Of a stretch of DNA of 64,000 nucleotides, positions 25,590-35,400 are shown piece after piece. The position numbers and the translations under genes are program-made. The stretch covers positions 1 to 64,000 of the forward strand of contig NZ_QDGA01000013.1 in assembly GCF_003347665.1 (NCBI RefSeq). Reading direction: 5' to 3'. Position 1 is the stretch's first letter. The number at the start of each line of letters is the position of its first letter. Under the pieces are notes generated by a model. It was not told where the DNA came from. It saw only the letters and a program-made list of their open reading frames with translations, and ran no database searches. The stretch comes from Microvirga calopogonii (GTDB lineage: Bacteria > Pseudomonadota > Alphaproteobacteria > Rhizobiales > Beijerinckiaceae).

Positions 25590-25615
25590 GGTATTTCGAT
25601 ACTACCGGAAATACC
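25590..25615 (+). promoter_or_regulatory. ArsR-2 operator copy 2
   Basis: GGTATTTC and GAAATACC again separated by 10 bases (GATACTACCG), 14 bases before the DUF1127 start. The identical arms and geometry to 25194-25219 link this downstream unit to the ArsR-2 regulator. Confidence 0.75.
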
Positions 25616-25629
25616 AAAAGGAGAGACAG

Positions 25630-25884
25630 ATGCCCGGTTTCCTTCCCTTCGTCCTCCATCTCGCCCGCGCGGCGCGGAACCGTCACCATGTCTCCGCTCT
25701 CAGCGAGCTGGACGATCATCTCCTCCGCGACATCGGCCTTGAGCGGGCGGACATCCTTGCCGTCCTGGCCCAGCCCCGCCACCGCGATCCCTCGCGGATG
25801 CTCAAGATCCTGTGCTGCCACGGCCGTGTCTTCGTCGAGCGCGTGCGCGACGGCTTCGCTCCCCGCCCTGCCTCCTGTTGCTGA
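25630..25884 (+). CDS. DUF1127 small protein with Cys-Cys terminus
   Basis: An 84-aa protein with the DUF1127 signature LSELDDHLLRDIGLERADI, found in many small alphaproteobacterial RNA-binding or stress proteins. It adds an unusual C-terminal portion with LKILCCHG and a final ASCC, giving two vicinal cysteine pairs. It lies directly after an ArsR-2 operator and 15 bases before the flavoprotein gene. A thiol or metalloid-sensing role is speculative. Confidence 0.75.
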   Translation: MPGFLPFVLHLARAARNRHHVSALSELDDHLLRDIGLERADILAVLAQPRHRDPSRMLKILCCHGRVFVERVRDGFAPRPASCC

Positions 25885-25899
25885 CCAAGGAGTCCTCCC

Positions 25900-27330
25900 A
25901 TGACCTCGTCTGATGCCCTTCCCGTTGCCGTCATCGGCGCAGGCCCCGTGGGTCTTGCGGCGGCCGCCCACTTGATCCAGCGCGGCCTGCCCGTGAAGGT
26001 CTATGAGGCGGGAGCCTCCGTCGCCGCCAACGTCCGCGACTGGGGCCACGTCCGCCTGTTCTCCCCGTGGGAGTACAATACCGACACGGCGGCGCGCGCC
26101 CTGCTCCAGAACCATGGCTGGCAGGAGCCGCCCGGCCAGGCGATGCCGACGGGATCGGACCTGTACGAGGCCTACCTCAAGCCGCTCGCCGAGACGCCCG
26201 AGATGGCGGCGGTGATCGAGACCGGCGCCACGGTGAAGGCCATCACACGCCACGGCGCCGACAAGGTGCTCAGCCGGAACCGTGAGACCAAGCCTTTCGT
26301 GCTCGCCGTCTCGAACGGAAACGGCGCGATCCGGCGCGACCTGGCGCGGGCGGTGATCGACGCCTCCGGCACGTGGACGGCCCCGAACCCGCTCGGCGCG
26401 GGCGGCATCCTCGCCGAGGGTGAAACGGAACACGCCAACCACGTCGCCTACGGGATCCCGGACGTGCTCGGGCGCGACCGCGCCATCTACGAGGGAAAGA
26501 CGACCCTGGTGGTCGGCGCCGGGCACTCGGCGGCCAACGTGCTGCTCGACTTGGCCCGACTGGCGGAACGGAACCCGGAGACCTCCATCGTGTGGGCGAC
26601 GCGCGGCGAGAACCTGATGCGGGTCTATGGCGGCGGCAGCGCCGACCAGCTTCCGGCCCGCGGTGAGCTCGGCTCGGCCCTCAAGGCGCTCGTCGACAGC
26701 GGCCGGGTCACCTTGGTGGCCGGCTTCTCCGCCACCCGCGTGAAGGCCGCCGGCGATCAGGTGATGGTCGAAGGCGAGACCGCGGGCGGCGCCCGCGAGC
26801 TCGGCCCCGTTGATCGGATTGTCGTCTCGACTGGGCAGCGCCCGGACCTGAACCTCACCCGCGAGCTCCGGCTCGACCTCGACCCATGGCTGGAGAGCTC
26901 GAAGGCACTTGGCCCGATGATCGACCCGAACCTGCACTCGTGCGGATCGGTGCCGCCCCACGGCCACCGGGAACTCGCCCATCCGGAGCCGGGCTTCTAT
27001 ACCGTCGGCATAAAGAGCTACGGCCGCGCCCCGACCTTCCTGATGCTGACCGGCTACGAACAGGTGCGCTCTGTGGTGGCGGCCATCGCCGGCGACCTCG
27101 CGGCGGCGGACGACATCCACCTCGTCCTGCCGGAGACGGGCGTGTGCTCGACCAACCTGCCGTCTGATGGGACGCCCGCCTCGTTGGGCTGCTGCGGCGG
27201 CCCCGCTCCGGCGCAGGTCGACGCCTGCTGCGTAGCCGATGTCGACGCCAAGGCCGAGGGCAAGTCCGGTTGCGGCTGCGGTCCCGCGACGGCGCCGGAG
27301 AAGGTTGCGGAACCAGTTGGCTGCTGCTGA
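25900..27330 (+). CDS. ArsO-like flavin monooxygenase with Cys-rich tail
   Basis: A 476-aa flavoprotein. The FAD dinucleotide-binding motif GAGPVG is at residues 13-18, and a second NAD(P)-binding motif VVGAGHSA lies mid-protein, as in flavin-containing monooxygenases and ArsO proteins of ars clusters. The last ~50 residues are unusual: several Cys pairs (LGCCGG, DACC, SGCGCG, final GCC) in a flexible Ala/Pro linker. It sits in the ArsR-2 unit with AGGAG before the ATG. It probably acts on arsenical or thiol substrates; the exact reaction is unknown. Confidence 0.78.
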   Translation: MTSSDALPVAVIGAGPVGLAAAAHLIQRGLPVKVYEAGASVAANVRDWGHVRLFSPWEYNTDTAARALLQNHGWQEPPGQAMPTGSDLYEAYLKPLAETPEMAAVIETGATVKAITRHGADKVLSRNRETKPFVLAVSNGNGAIRRDLARAVIDASGTWTAPNPLGAGGILAEGETEHANHVAYGIPDVLGRDRAIYEGKTTLVVGAGHSAANVLLDLARLAERNPETSIVWATRGENLMRVYGGGSADQLPARGELGSALKALVDSGRVTLVAGFSATRVKAAGDQVMVEGETAGGARELGPVDRIVVSTGQRPDLNLTRELRLDLDPWLESSKALGPMIDPNLHSCGSVPPHGHRELAHPEPGFYTVGIKSYGRAPTFLMLTGYEQVRSVVAAIAGDLAAADDIHLVLPETGVCSTNLPSDGTPASLGCCGGPAPAQVDACCVADVDAKAEGKSGCGCGPATAPEKVAEPVGCC

Positions 27331-27338
27331 GATCGGTT

Positions 27339-28571
27339 GTGTCGAACGCTGCAACCGAGGCCGTGGTGGGTGATGCCTCCACCCTGAAACCAAGCCCGAG
27401 GGTGGTCATCTCCACCCTGGGCGTCACCCAGATCCTCGCCTGGGGATCGTCTTACTACCTACCCGCGGTGCTCGCGAAGCCGATTGCGGCCGACACCGGC
27501 TGGTCGCTATCCTGGGTCGTGGGCGGGCTGTCCGCCGGCCTGCTCGCGGCGGGCTTGGTCGCGCCGTGGGTCGGGCGCACCATCGACGCCAAGGGCGGCC
27601 GACCGGTCCTCATCGGCAGCTCGGTCCTTCTCGGATCGGGGCTGGCGCTGCTGGCGCTGGCCCATAGCCTTCCGGTCTATTTCCTCGCCTGGCTTCTGAT
27701 GGGCATCGGCATGGGCTCGGGGCTCTACGACGCGGCCTTCGCCACCCTCGGACGTCTCTACGGCAAACAGGCGCGCGGCGCGATCACCACGTTGACCCTG
27801 TGGGGCGGCTTCGCCAGCACCCTGTGCTGGCCCCTGAGCGCCTGGCTCGTCGAGCACTTTGGCTGGCGCGGCGCCTGCACGGCCTACGCTGGGCTTCAGG
27901 TCTTCGTTTCGCTGCCACTGCACGCCTTCGCCCTGCCCGGCCTCCCCGCCGCCAAGCCGGATGGCAAGCCGTCCAGAAGTGCTTCCGAAGCTGGGCCTGC
28001 AGCTGTCCTAACTGGCACTCGTCGGACGCGGGCCTTCCTGCTGCTCGCCGCGGTTCTGACGCTCGGGTCGGTGACCGCTTCCATGATTGGAGTCCACCTG
28101 CTGACCTTCCTGCAGGCACACGGCCTGGAGCTCGCGGCGGCCGTTGCCCTTGGGGCGCTGGTCGGGCCGTCCCAGGTCGGGGCGAGGATCGTGGAGATGG
28201 CATTCGGCCGTCACTATCACCCGATCTGGACCATGGTGGCGTCCGTTGCCTTGGTCGCGACTGGGGTGATCCTTCTCGCCGCCGGCTTCCCGATCTTGGC
28301 CCTGGCGCTGGCGCTTTACGGCGCTGGCAACGGGATCGGCTCCATCGCCAAAGGCACGCTCCCGCTCGCCTTGTTCGGACCCTTCGGGTACGCCTCGCTG
28401 ATGGGCAGGCTGGCCATGCCGAGCCTCCTTGCGCAAGCGCTGTCGCCATCCATCGGCGCGGTTCTGATCGAGTGGCGTGGCGCCGACGCAGCGCTCCTCT
28501 TCCTGGCCGGGCTAGCCTGCTTGAACCTCGGCCTCGTGGCCCTGCTGTGGGCGACCGCCCGCAGAGGCTAA
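27339..28571 (+). CDS. MFS exporter, ArsK-like
   Basis: A 410-aa, 12-segment major facilitator protein. The first helix contains GVTQILAWGSSYYLPAVLAK, and the loop-2 motif appears as GRTIDAKGGRPVL. Closest in kind to ArsK, the Rhizobiales MFS exporter for As(III), Sb(III) and trivalent organoarsenicals. The chosen GTG at 27339 is 8 bases after the flavoprotein stop; the ribosome binding site is weak and a GTG further downstream is possible. Last gene of the ArsR-2 unit. Confidence 0.75.
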   Translation: MSNAATEAVVGDASTLKPSPRVVISTLGVTQILAWGSSYYLPAVLAKPIAADTGWSLSWVVGGLSAGLLAAGLVAPWVGRTIDAKGGRPVLIGSSVLLGSGLALLALAHSLPVYFLAWLLMGIGMGSGLYDAAFATLGRLYGKQARGAITTLTLWGGFASTLCWPLSAWLVEHFGWRGACTAYAGLQVFVSLPLHAFALPGLPAAKPDGKPSRSASEAGPAAVLTGTRRTRAFLLLAAVLTLGSVTASMIGVHLLTFLQAHGLELAAAVALGALVGPSQVGARIVEMAFGRHYHPIWTMVASVALVATGVILLAAGFPILALALALYGAGNGIGSIAKGTLPLALFGPFGYASLMGRLAMPSLLAQALSPSIGAVLIEWRGADAALLFLAGLACLNLGLVALLWATARRG

Positions 28572-28574
28572 GGG

Positions 28575-29315
28575 CTAGGCTGGCATCTCGGCCATCGCGG
28601 CGCGCAGGCGCTGGTCATAGGCACTGGCCAAGTCGCGCAAGGCAGCGACCGTGTCACCGACGTAGGACGAGCCATGCATCAGCGCCAGGGTCCGCGGAGC
28701 GAGGTCCGCCAATCGGCGCACCGTCGGCGCGATGCTCGGGCCGAGGCTCGTGTCGTAGAAGATGTCTTCGGCCGCAAGAGCCGGCCCCACGATGTCGCTC
28801 TCCGTGAGCGCAGGGCCGTTGCCCAGATGCGTGAAGAGATCGCCGCAGAACAGCGTCCGGCTGTTCTCCTCGTAGATCACCCCGGCATCCCAGCCATGCG
28901 GCACATGGGGCGTGTCGATGTAGCGGATGCGCTTGCCGCCGATGTCGATCACTTCGCCATTGGCTAGCACGCGCGGCGGGCGGTCCGCCATGTCGTTCAG
29001 TGACACCAGGCATCCTGTCGCTCCATGCGCGATCTGGGCGTTCGGGGCTGCGGCCAGCCATTCGTTCATGGCGCCGCACTCGTCGGCCTCATAGTGGCCG
29101 AACGTGATCCAGCGCAGATCCTCGACCGGCATGATCCGGGACACCGCTTGCGACACCATAGGGAACATCCGCCTGAAGCCGGCATGGAACAGCATCGGCT
29201 CCTCACCAAGGATGAGGAACTGATTGAAGGTGAACCCAGCCGGCGGCACGATGTCGGGCACATAGGTCGACAGGCGATGGATGCGGTCGCCAATTTCATC
29301 GATGCGGGTTTCCAT
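28575..29315 (-). CDS. Metallo-beta-lactamase-fold ODP protein
   Basis: A 246-aa protein with a flavodiiron-like (oxygen-binding diiron, ODP) metallo-beta-lactamase domain: the metal site HYEADECGAMNEW follows the H-x-E-x-D pattern typical of ODP rather than H-x-H-x-D-H. Further ligands lie in DTPHVPHGWDAG, LFCGDLFTHLGN and ALMHGSSY. No flavodoxin domain is attached. It could reduce O2 or NO, or be a sensor. It is convergent with the ArsK-like gene (3-base gap). Confidence 0.75.
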   Translation of the reverse strand: METRIDEIGDRIHRLSTYVPDIVPPAGFTFNQFLILGEEPMLFHAGFRRMFPMVSQAVSRIMPVEDLRWITFGHYEADECGAMNEWLAAAPNAQIAHGATGCLVSLNDMADRPPRVLANGEVIDIGGKRIRYIDTPHVPHGWDAGVIYEENSRTLFCGDLFTHLGNGPALTESDIVGPALAAEDIFYDTSLGPSIAPTVRRLADLAPRTLALMHGSSYVGDTVAALRDLASAYDQRLRAAMAEMPA

Positions 29316-29605
29316 CGGACTGCTCTCCCTGGCTGCCCCGACGCCCGCGCTGATTAGAGCCTGTTTTCCGTTCGGAAATGCGGCGGGTCGATCTGCCAGC
29401 GGAGTGTCCTTGAGCGGACCACAGAGCGTTCGGGTAGCGGGGGCTCAGCAGGTTTGGCATCCAAGTCTCGGCCTTGGTCGTGAAGATGCTGTTCCAGCGC
29501 TCCCGCCGCGCGTCCGATATTGGGCTCCTCCATCGGACACGACGACAGCGCAATGGTGACATAAATCCGGAGCAAGGTCTCCCTGCCGATCAGGAGGATC
29601 CCGCC

Positions 29606-30583
29606 ATGTTGCCGGCTTGCCGCATCGCCTTCGCCCTGTTGGCATTTCTCGCGTTCACCGGATCGGGATCCGCCCAGCAGCCGCAACAGGTCTTCCCCTT
29701 GCCTGAAGGCGCCTACCCGCACGATGTAGCGCCCGCCCCGGATGGAAAGGTCTGGTACTCAGCCCAACGCAATGGCGCCCTCGGTATCTTCGATCCGAGC
29801 ACAGGCCAAAGTCGCGAGATCAAGCTCGGGCCGAGATCGGCACCGCACGGCGTGATCCAAGGTCCTGATGGGGCGGCTTGGCTCACCGATGGCGGACAGA
29901 ACGCCATCGTGCGGGTCGATCCCCAGACCGAAAAGGTGACGGCCTGGAAGCTTCCCGAGGACACCGGCTACACCAACCTGAACACCGCCGTGTTTGACAA
30001 GGACGGCCTTCACTGGTTCACGGGACAGAACGGGTTTTACGGCAGGCTCGATCCGAGAAGCGGCGAACTGAAGGTCTGGAGGGCACCGCGCGGCCGCGGT
30101 CCCTATGGCATCACCGCCACGCCGGAGGGCGACGTCTACTATGCCTCGCTCGCCGGCAACCACATTGCGCGCATCGACAAGGCGACGGGCGAGGCGACGG
30201 TGATCGAACCACCGACGAAGGGCCAGGGTGCCCGTCGCGTCTGGTCCGACTCGAAGGGGCGCATCTGGGTCTCGGAGTGGAACGCCGGTCAGCTCGGGCT
30301 GTACGATCCGAAGGCGAACGCCTGGCGCGAATGGAAGCTGCCGGGTGACAAGCCCCAGGCCTACGCCGTCTATGTCGACGACAGGGACATCGTCTGGGTG
30401 TCCGACTGGGACGCCGACGCCATCTTGTCCTTCGATCCGGCCGCCGAACAGTTCGCGAGCTATCCGATGTCAGAGGCCGACGCCAACGTGCGCCAGATCC
30501 TCGGGCGGCCTGGCGAGGTCTGGCTACCGGAGTCGGGGGCAGACCGGCTGATGGTGATCCGCACGGCCCGGCAGTCGCAGTGA
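29606..30583 (+). CDS. Secreted Vgb-like beta-propeller protein
   Basis: A 325-aa protein with a signal peptide (cleavage near SGSAQQ) and seven-ish repeats of the virginiamycin-B-lyase/SMP-30 propeller type (HDVAPAPDGKVWYSAQRNGA, then PHGVIQGPDGAAWLTDGGQN). The ATG at 29606 has AGGAGG in front. True Vgb lyases inactivate streptogramins in the cytoplasm, so this exported form is more likely a periplasmic binding or lyase protein of unknown substrate. Coupled to a cytochrome c gene by a GTGA overlap. Confidence 0.78.
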   Translation: MLPACRIAFALLAFLAFTGSGSAQQPQQVFPLPEGAYPHDVAPAPDGKVWYSAQRNGALGIFDPSTGQSREIKLGPRSAPHGVIQGPDGAAWLTDGGQNAIVRVDPQTEKVTAWKLPEDTGYTNLNTAVFDKDGLHWFTGQNGFYGRLDPRSGELKVWRAPRGRGPYGITATPEGDVYYASLAGNHIARIDKATGEATVIEPPTKGQGARRVWSDSKGRIWVSEWNAGQLGLYDPKANAWREWKLPGDKPQAYAVYVDDRDIVWVSDWDADAILSFDPAAEQFASYPMSEADANVRQILGRPGEVWLPESGADRLMVIRTARQSQ

Positions 30584-30975
30584 GTTGGCGTACCGTCCCT
30601 GCGGTTGCCCTTTTGCTTCGGATCACCGTCATCGGCGCACACGCTGAGGGTGGTGATCCGGTGCGGGGCGAGAAGGTGTTCCAGTACTGCTACTCGTGTC
30701 ACTCCGTTCAGCCGGACGAAACGAACCTGCAGGGCCCAAACCTGTACGGGATTGTCGGTCGCAGGATCGCGTCGCAAGAAGGATTCTCGTATTCCCCTGC
30801 CCTGCGCGCCTTCGCCCAACAAGAGGAGCGGTGGACCGAGGACCGTTTGGACCGCTACCTGAGGGCTCCGTACAAGCTCGTGCCGAAGACCAGCATGGCT
30901 TTCCCAGGTGTAGAGGCGCAGGATGAACGTGCCGACCTGATCGCGTACTTGCGATCAAAGGATGGGGCTCATTGA
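30580..30975 (+). CDS. Class I cytochrome c
   Basis: A 131-aa monoheme cytochrome with an N-terminal export signal (ALLLRITVIGAHA), the heme-binding CYSCH at residues 37-41 and an axial Met in PKTSMAFPG. The layout resembles mitochondrial-type c2 cytochromes (LQGPNLYGIVGR, ADLIAYLRS). GTG start overlapping the stop of the propeller gene, so the two are made together; it may carry electrons for a periplasmic oxidation linked to that protein. Confidence 0.9.
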   Translation: MSWRTVPAVALLLRITVIGAHAEGGDPVRGEKVFQYCYSCHSVQPDETNLQGPNLYGIVGRRIASQEGFSYSPALRAFAQQEERWTEDRLDRYLRAPYKLVPKTSMAFPGVEAQDERADLIAYLRSKDGAH

Positions 30976-31225
30976 GGTCTCGGCCGGTGTCAGTCAGGGT
31001 TTTCGCGCCGACGCCCACCGAGCGTGAGCAGACAAGACCACATGACCTCAATGTCCGAAACATTATCACATGAAGGGCGGTGTCACCATTTGATCACTCT
31101 CCCCCAGATAGGCTTGGGACGAGACCACAGTTCCTTCTTTGTTCACTTGTCGCTGATGCGGCGCCTGCTTCAAGCTGAACGTTGGGGCGGCAACAAAAAG
31201 CATCATGCCCCAGCGCGGGGGGCAC

Positions 31226-32473
31226 ATGCGTTTCATCCACGCTGCGGATCTCCACCTCGACAGCCCGCTGTCGGGACTGAGGGAGCGCGCAGGCGAGCAG
31301 GCGGAAAAGCTCATTGGCGCGACTAGGCGCGCATTCGAGAGGCTGGTCGACTTCGCCGTCGATGAGAGCGTCGATCTGGTCGTCATCGCCGGGGACGTGT
31401 TCGACGGCGATTGGCCGGACCATGGAACGGGCCTGTTCTTCGTGAAGATGCTCGCCCGCCTTAACGCCGCCAACATCCCCGTTGCCATGATCCGGGGCAA
31501 CCACGATGCCGCCAGCGTGATCAGCCGGAGGCTCAGCTGGCCAAGCAATGTCCGTGAGTTCTCAAGCCGCTCGCCTGAGACCTGGACGCTCCCCGAACTC
31601 GGTGTCGCCATCCATGGACAGAGCTTTGCCGACCGGGCGATCCCGCAGAACCTGGCGGCGGGTTATCCCGAGCCAGCTCCCGGCCTTTTCAACATTGGCG
31701 TCCTCCACACATCTGCAACGGGTCGTCCGGGACACGACACCTACGCGCCCTGCGAACTGGGCGATCTAAAATCCAAAGGCTATGACTACTGGGCCCTCGG
31801 CCACGTGCATACGCGTGAGGTGCTGTGCGAGGACCCGTACGTGATCTTTCCAGGGAACCTGCAGGGAAGGCATGTCAATGAGCCCGGGGCCAAGGGCTTT
31901 ACCCTCGTCACAGTCGAAGGTGGGCGCGTCCGACAAGTTGAGCCAATTCAAGTCGACGTGGTGCGCTGGGCCCGCGTTGTCGTCGATGTGTCGTCCGCGT
32001 CGGCCTTGGACGAGACCTGCCCGCTGATCGGGCGAGCATTGAAGGCGGCGGTTGACGAGGCCGATGGCCGAATGCTCGCCATTCGCCTCGTCCTGACGGG
32101 CGCCAGCCCGGCCCACCGGGTCCTCGCAGGTGACCCGGAGCGACTTGAGGCCGAGTGTTCCTCCCTCGCTTTGCAGGCGCAGGGCGACGTTTGGATCGAG
32201 CGTGTCGAGGTTGAGACGGTTCTCCCTGAGACTGCGCCCACCTCAAGCGAGGGGTTCAACGACCTCGTCCAACTTTTACACGACGTGAGGACAGATCCTG
32301 ACGAGTGCGCAGTAATCCGGGAGGCTCTCGAACAAGGGCTTGGAAAACTCCCCGCAGGCGCCCGCGCCAAGTCGGGCCTCGACGACCTCGCTCCCGAGCA
32401 GCTGGCGCGCATCCTTGCCGACGCGGAAGCCCTGCTCCTGCACCACCTTACGACCGAGCCGGTTCAGCCATGA
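31226..32473 (+). CDS. SbcD/YhaO-like metallophosphoesterase nuclease
   Basis: A 415-aa calcineurin-like phosphoesterase: AADLHLDSPL, VIAGDVFDGD, IRGNHDAAS and GHVHTR are the metal-binding motifs of Mre11/SbcD nucleases. The N-terminus (MRFIHAADLHLDSPLSGL) is most like YhaO. I prefer ATG 31226 after a G-rich stretch; ATG 31205 is possible. Its stop overlaps the start of a YhaN-like SMC gene (ATGA), so the two probably form an Mre11/Rad50-style end-processing complex. Confidence 0.88.
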   Translation: MRFIHAADLHLDSPLSGLRERAGEQAEKLIGATRRAFERLVDFAVDESVDLVVIAGDVFDGDWPDHGTGLFFVKMLARLNAANIPVAMIRGNHDAASVISRRLSWPSNVREFSSRSPETWTLPELGVAIHGQSFADRAIPQNLAAGYPEPAPGLFNIGVLHTSATGRPGHDTYAPCELGDLKSKGYDYWALGHVHTREVLCEDPYVIFPGNLQGRHVNEPGAKGFTLVTVEGGRVRQVEPIQVDVVRWARVVVDVSSASALDETCPLIGRALKAAVDEADGRMLAIRLVLTGASPAHRVLAGDPERLEAECSSLALQAQGDVWIERVEVETVLPETAPTSSEGFNDLVQLLHDVRTDPDECAVIREALEQGLGKLPAGARAKSGLDDLAPEQLARILADAEALLLHHLTTEPVQP

Positions 32474-35400
32474 AACTTGAGACGCTCACCCTTGAACGAT
32501 ATGGGCGCTTTGAGGACCTAACCCTTGATCTGACCGGAAACGACGTTCGCTTGCACATCGTCTTCGGTCCGAACGAGGCCGGCAAGTCAACCCTGCTTTC
32601 CTCCGTCGCTGACCTGCTATTCGGCATCCCGATGAGGTCCCCCTACGGGTTCCGGTTCGACTACAGCCAGATGCGCGTCGGGGCGACCATTGCCAACGAT
32701 GCCGGTGACCGCCTCTCGTTCAAACGCCGTAAAGGCAGGGGCACCTCCGGGACGCTCTTGTCGGAACAAGAGGCAGCCCTCCCCGACCAGGCTCTCGCCC
32801 GCTTTCTCGGAATGGCCGACCGGGAGCTGTTCGAGCGGATGTTCGGCCTCGACCATGAGCGGCTGCGGGCGGGCGGCAAGAAGATGCTGGAGAACGGTGG
32901 GGATCTGGCGACCAGCCTGTTCGAGGCTGGCAGCGGCCTTACAAGGGTTGGCGATGCCCTCCGCCGAATCGAGGAGGAGATTGCCAGGCTCGGAGCCCTG
33001 GATCAGCGCAAGGCAGCCGGCAAGCCGATCTGGCAGCAGATCGAGCGGTTCACGAAGGCGCAGCAGGCCATGCGGTCCGACGCCCTCAAGACAGACGAGT
33101 GGCGGCAGGGGGAGGCAGGCCTGGAGGCCGCCCGTGAGCGGCGGCGCAGTCTTGACGAGGCGATGACCCAACTGCGGCGGAAAAGATCGCGGCTGGAGCG
33201 CATCCGTCGGGTCAGCCCGATGCTGCTGGCCATCCAGCAGCGGGTAGACCGGCTCATGTCGTTCGGCTCCACGGCGGCCCTCCTGCCTGAAAGCTTCGAG
33301 CGGGAGTGGCGCAGTCTTGACGGTGCCGCGCGCGAGGCGGCCGCCGGGGCGAAGCGGGCAGAGGATCTCCTCCGGCAGCTTGAGGCGGAGATCGCTGTGG
33401 AACCGAAGCCAAAGGGTCTTCAGGCGCGGGCTGACGAGATTACCGCCCTCAACGAGGCGTTAGGAGATTTCCGCAAGAAGGTCGCGGATGAGCCGAAGCT
33501 GATGCGCGACAAGGCGAACGACGACAGCCAAATCGCCGGGCATCTCCAACAGCTTGGACTGGAGCTCGATCCGGCTGCGGTCGAGACGCATATGCCGTCG
33601 GTGCCGCTTATCTCCAAGCTGCGCGAATTGGCACGCATGGGCCAAGCCGTACTGAGCCGGTTGGAGGGACTGGAAGCTGACCTCAAGGAGGCGCAAGAGG
33701 CATTCGAGGCCGCGCAGCGGAACCTCCGGACTCTTTCCGGATCGACGGTAGACCCTGCTGACGCGACCGAGATTTTGAACGAGGTCCTGCAGCTTGGCGA
33801 CGTCTCCAGCTTGCTTGCACAGGCGGAAGCGGACACCGCAAACGCGAGGCGAGATCTCGACGAGGCACTCGGGAGGGTTCAACGCTGGACGGGGACGGCC
33901 GAGGATCTGGCTGCCCGTCCTGTTCCGCCGCCTGAACTCGTGACGGAGTATGAGCAGGCTTGGCGCAAAGCTGTCGACAGCCATGAAGCCGCGGAGCGCA
34001 AGCTGTTCGAGACCGACAACGAGCTGCAGCAGGTCACGGCCGAGATCATGGGCTTGGGTGCCACAGGCGAAGTTCCCTCCCCGGCCGCCGTCAAAGCAGC
34101 GCGTGACCATCGTGACAAGGGATGGCGGCTGGTTCGCACGCGTCTTGTCGACGGACATGAGCCGGCGATTGATGAACTGGCGGCTTTCGCCCCAAGTGGG
34201 GATCTTGCCGGCTCGTTCGAGACCGCCTTGCGCCATGCCGACGAGTTGGTGGACCGGCGTGAAACCGAGGGGCACCGCGTGGTGCGCCTCGCCGATCTTT
34301 CCGCCCTGAAGGAACGGCTTGCCGTCGCGGTGGATGCCGCGCAGGCAGCCAAGGAGCGCACACTTGCTGAACTGAGCACGCTCCGGGACCGCTGGGTCGC
34401 GCTCTGGGCGGGCTGCGTCGTCGACCCTGGCATACCCACCGAGATGCTGGCTTGGCTCAGGCAGCGGGATGATGTTGTCCGCTTGCTGACGGCCTACCGA
34501 CGGACTGTGGAGGCTTTGGATCAGAGCCGCGCCACCGCCGCAAATGGGCGGCGCCATGTGATCCGTGCGGCCGAATTGCTCGGCGTGCCCGCCGGACATG
34601 ATGAGGACTTTCCTGTGCTCCTCCGCAGGGTGCGACAGGCTCACTCGGCAGCCCTGAAGACATGGACAGAACGCCAGGCCTTGGCGACGTCTCTGCAGGA
34701 CATGCAGCACCGGGTTGCTCGGCTGGAGAAAGACGTGTCCCGCGCGGCGGCCGAGCGCGCAGGGTGGCTTCAGCAATGGAGGGAAGCGGTCGCCCGCCTG
34801 CAACTCCCTGCCGATGCTTCGCCTGCGGAAGCAGAAGCCGCGTTGTCCATTTGGGATGCGATACGCGACCGGTCGACGAATCGGTCCCAAACGCTGCGTC
34901 GCCTCGATGGCCTGCGGAAGGATCTGCAGCAATTCCGCAACGAATTGCACTCTCTTCATGCCGCGCTGGGTGCGGTGGCGGCGGATCTTGAGACGACCGA
35001 CCCAGAGAAGGCTGTTAGGGCTCTGTATGAGCGCCTCCGGGAGGACATACTCCAGACTGAGAAACTCGCGGAAATCACCCGTCGCGTCGAGAGAGCGCGC
35101 AACGCCCATGCAGATGCCCTTGAGGCCTCTCGTGTTGCGAACGAGCGAATGGAGCATCTGTTGCGACAGTATGGGCTTGATGCGGATGCCGATCCGCTTG
35201 CCGTCGCGGCGGAGGCACAGGACTATCGCAAAGTTGTGAGCGAGTTGGCCGAGAAGCGGAACGAACTCGCCCGCGCTGGTGACGGCCTCGACGAGGATAC
35301 ACTGCGCCAAGAGGCGGGCTCCATCTCCCCTGATGAGAACTCCGCGGAACTCTCGGCACTGGAAAAGGAAGAGGAGCGCCTCGTTGGCGAGAGCCAAGCC

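Noticed and set aside
25120-27393. 757-codon minus-strand frame across arsR2 and the flavoprotein
   Set aside because: It runs antisense to three supported genes and both operators; composition is Arg/Gly/Val-rich without motifs.
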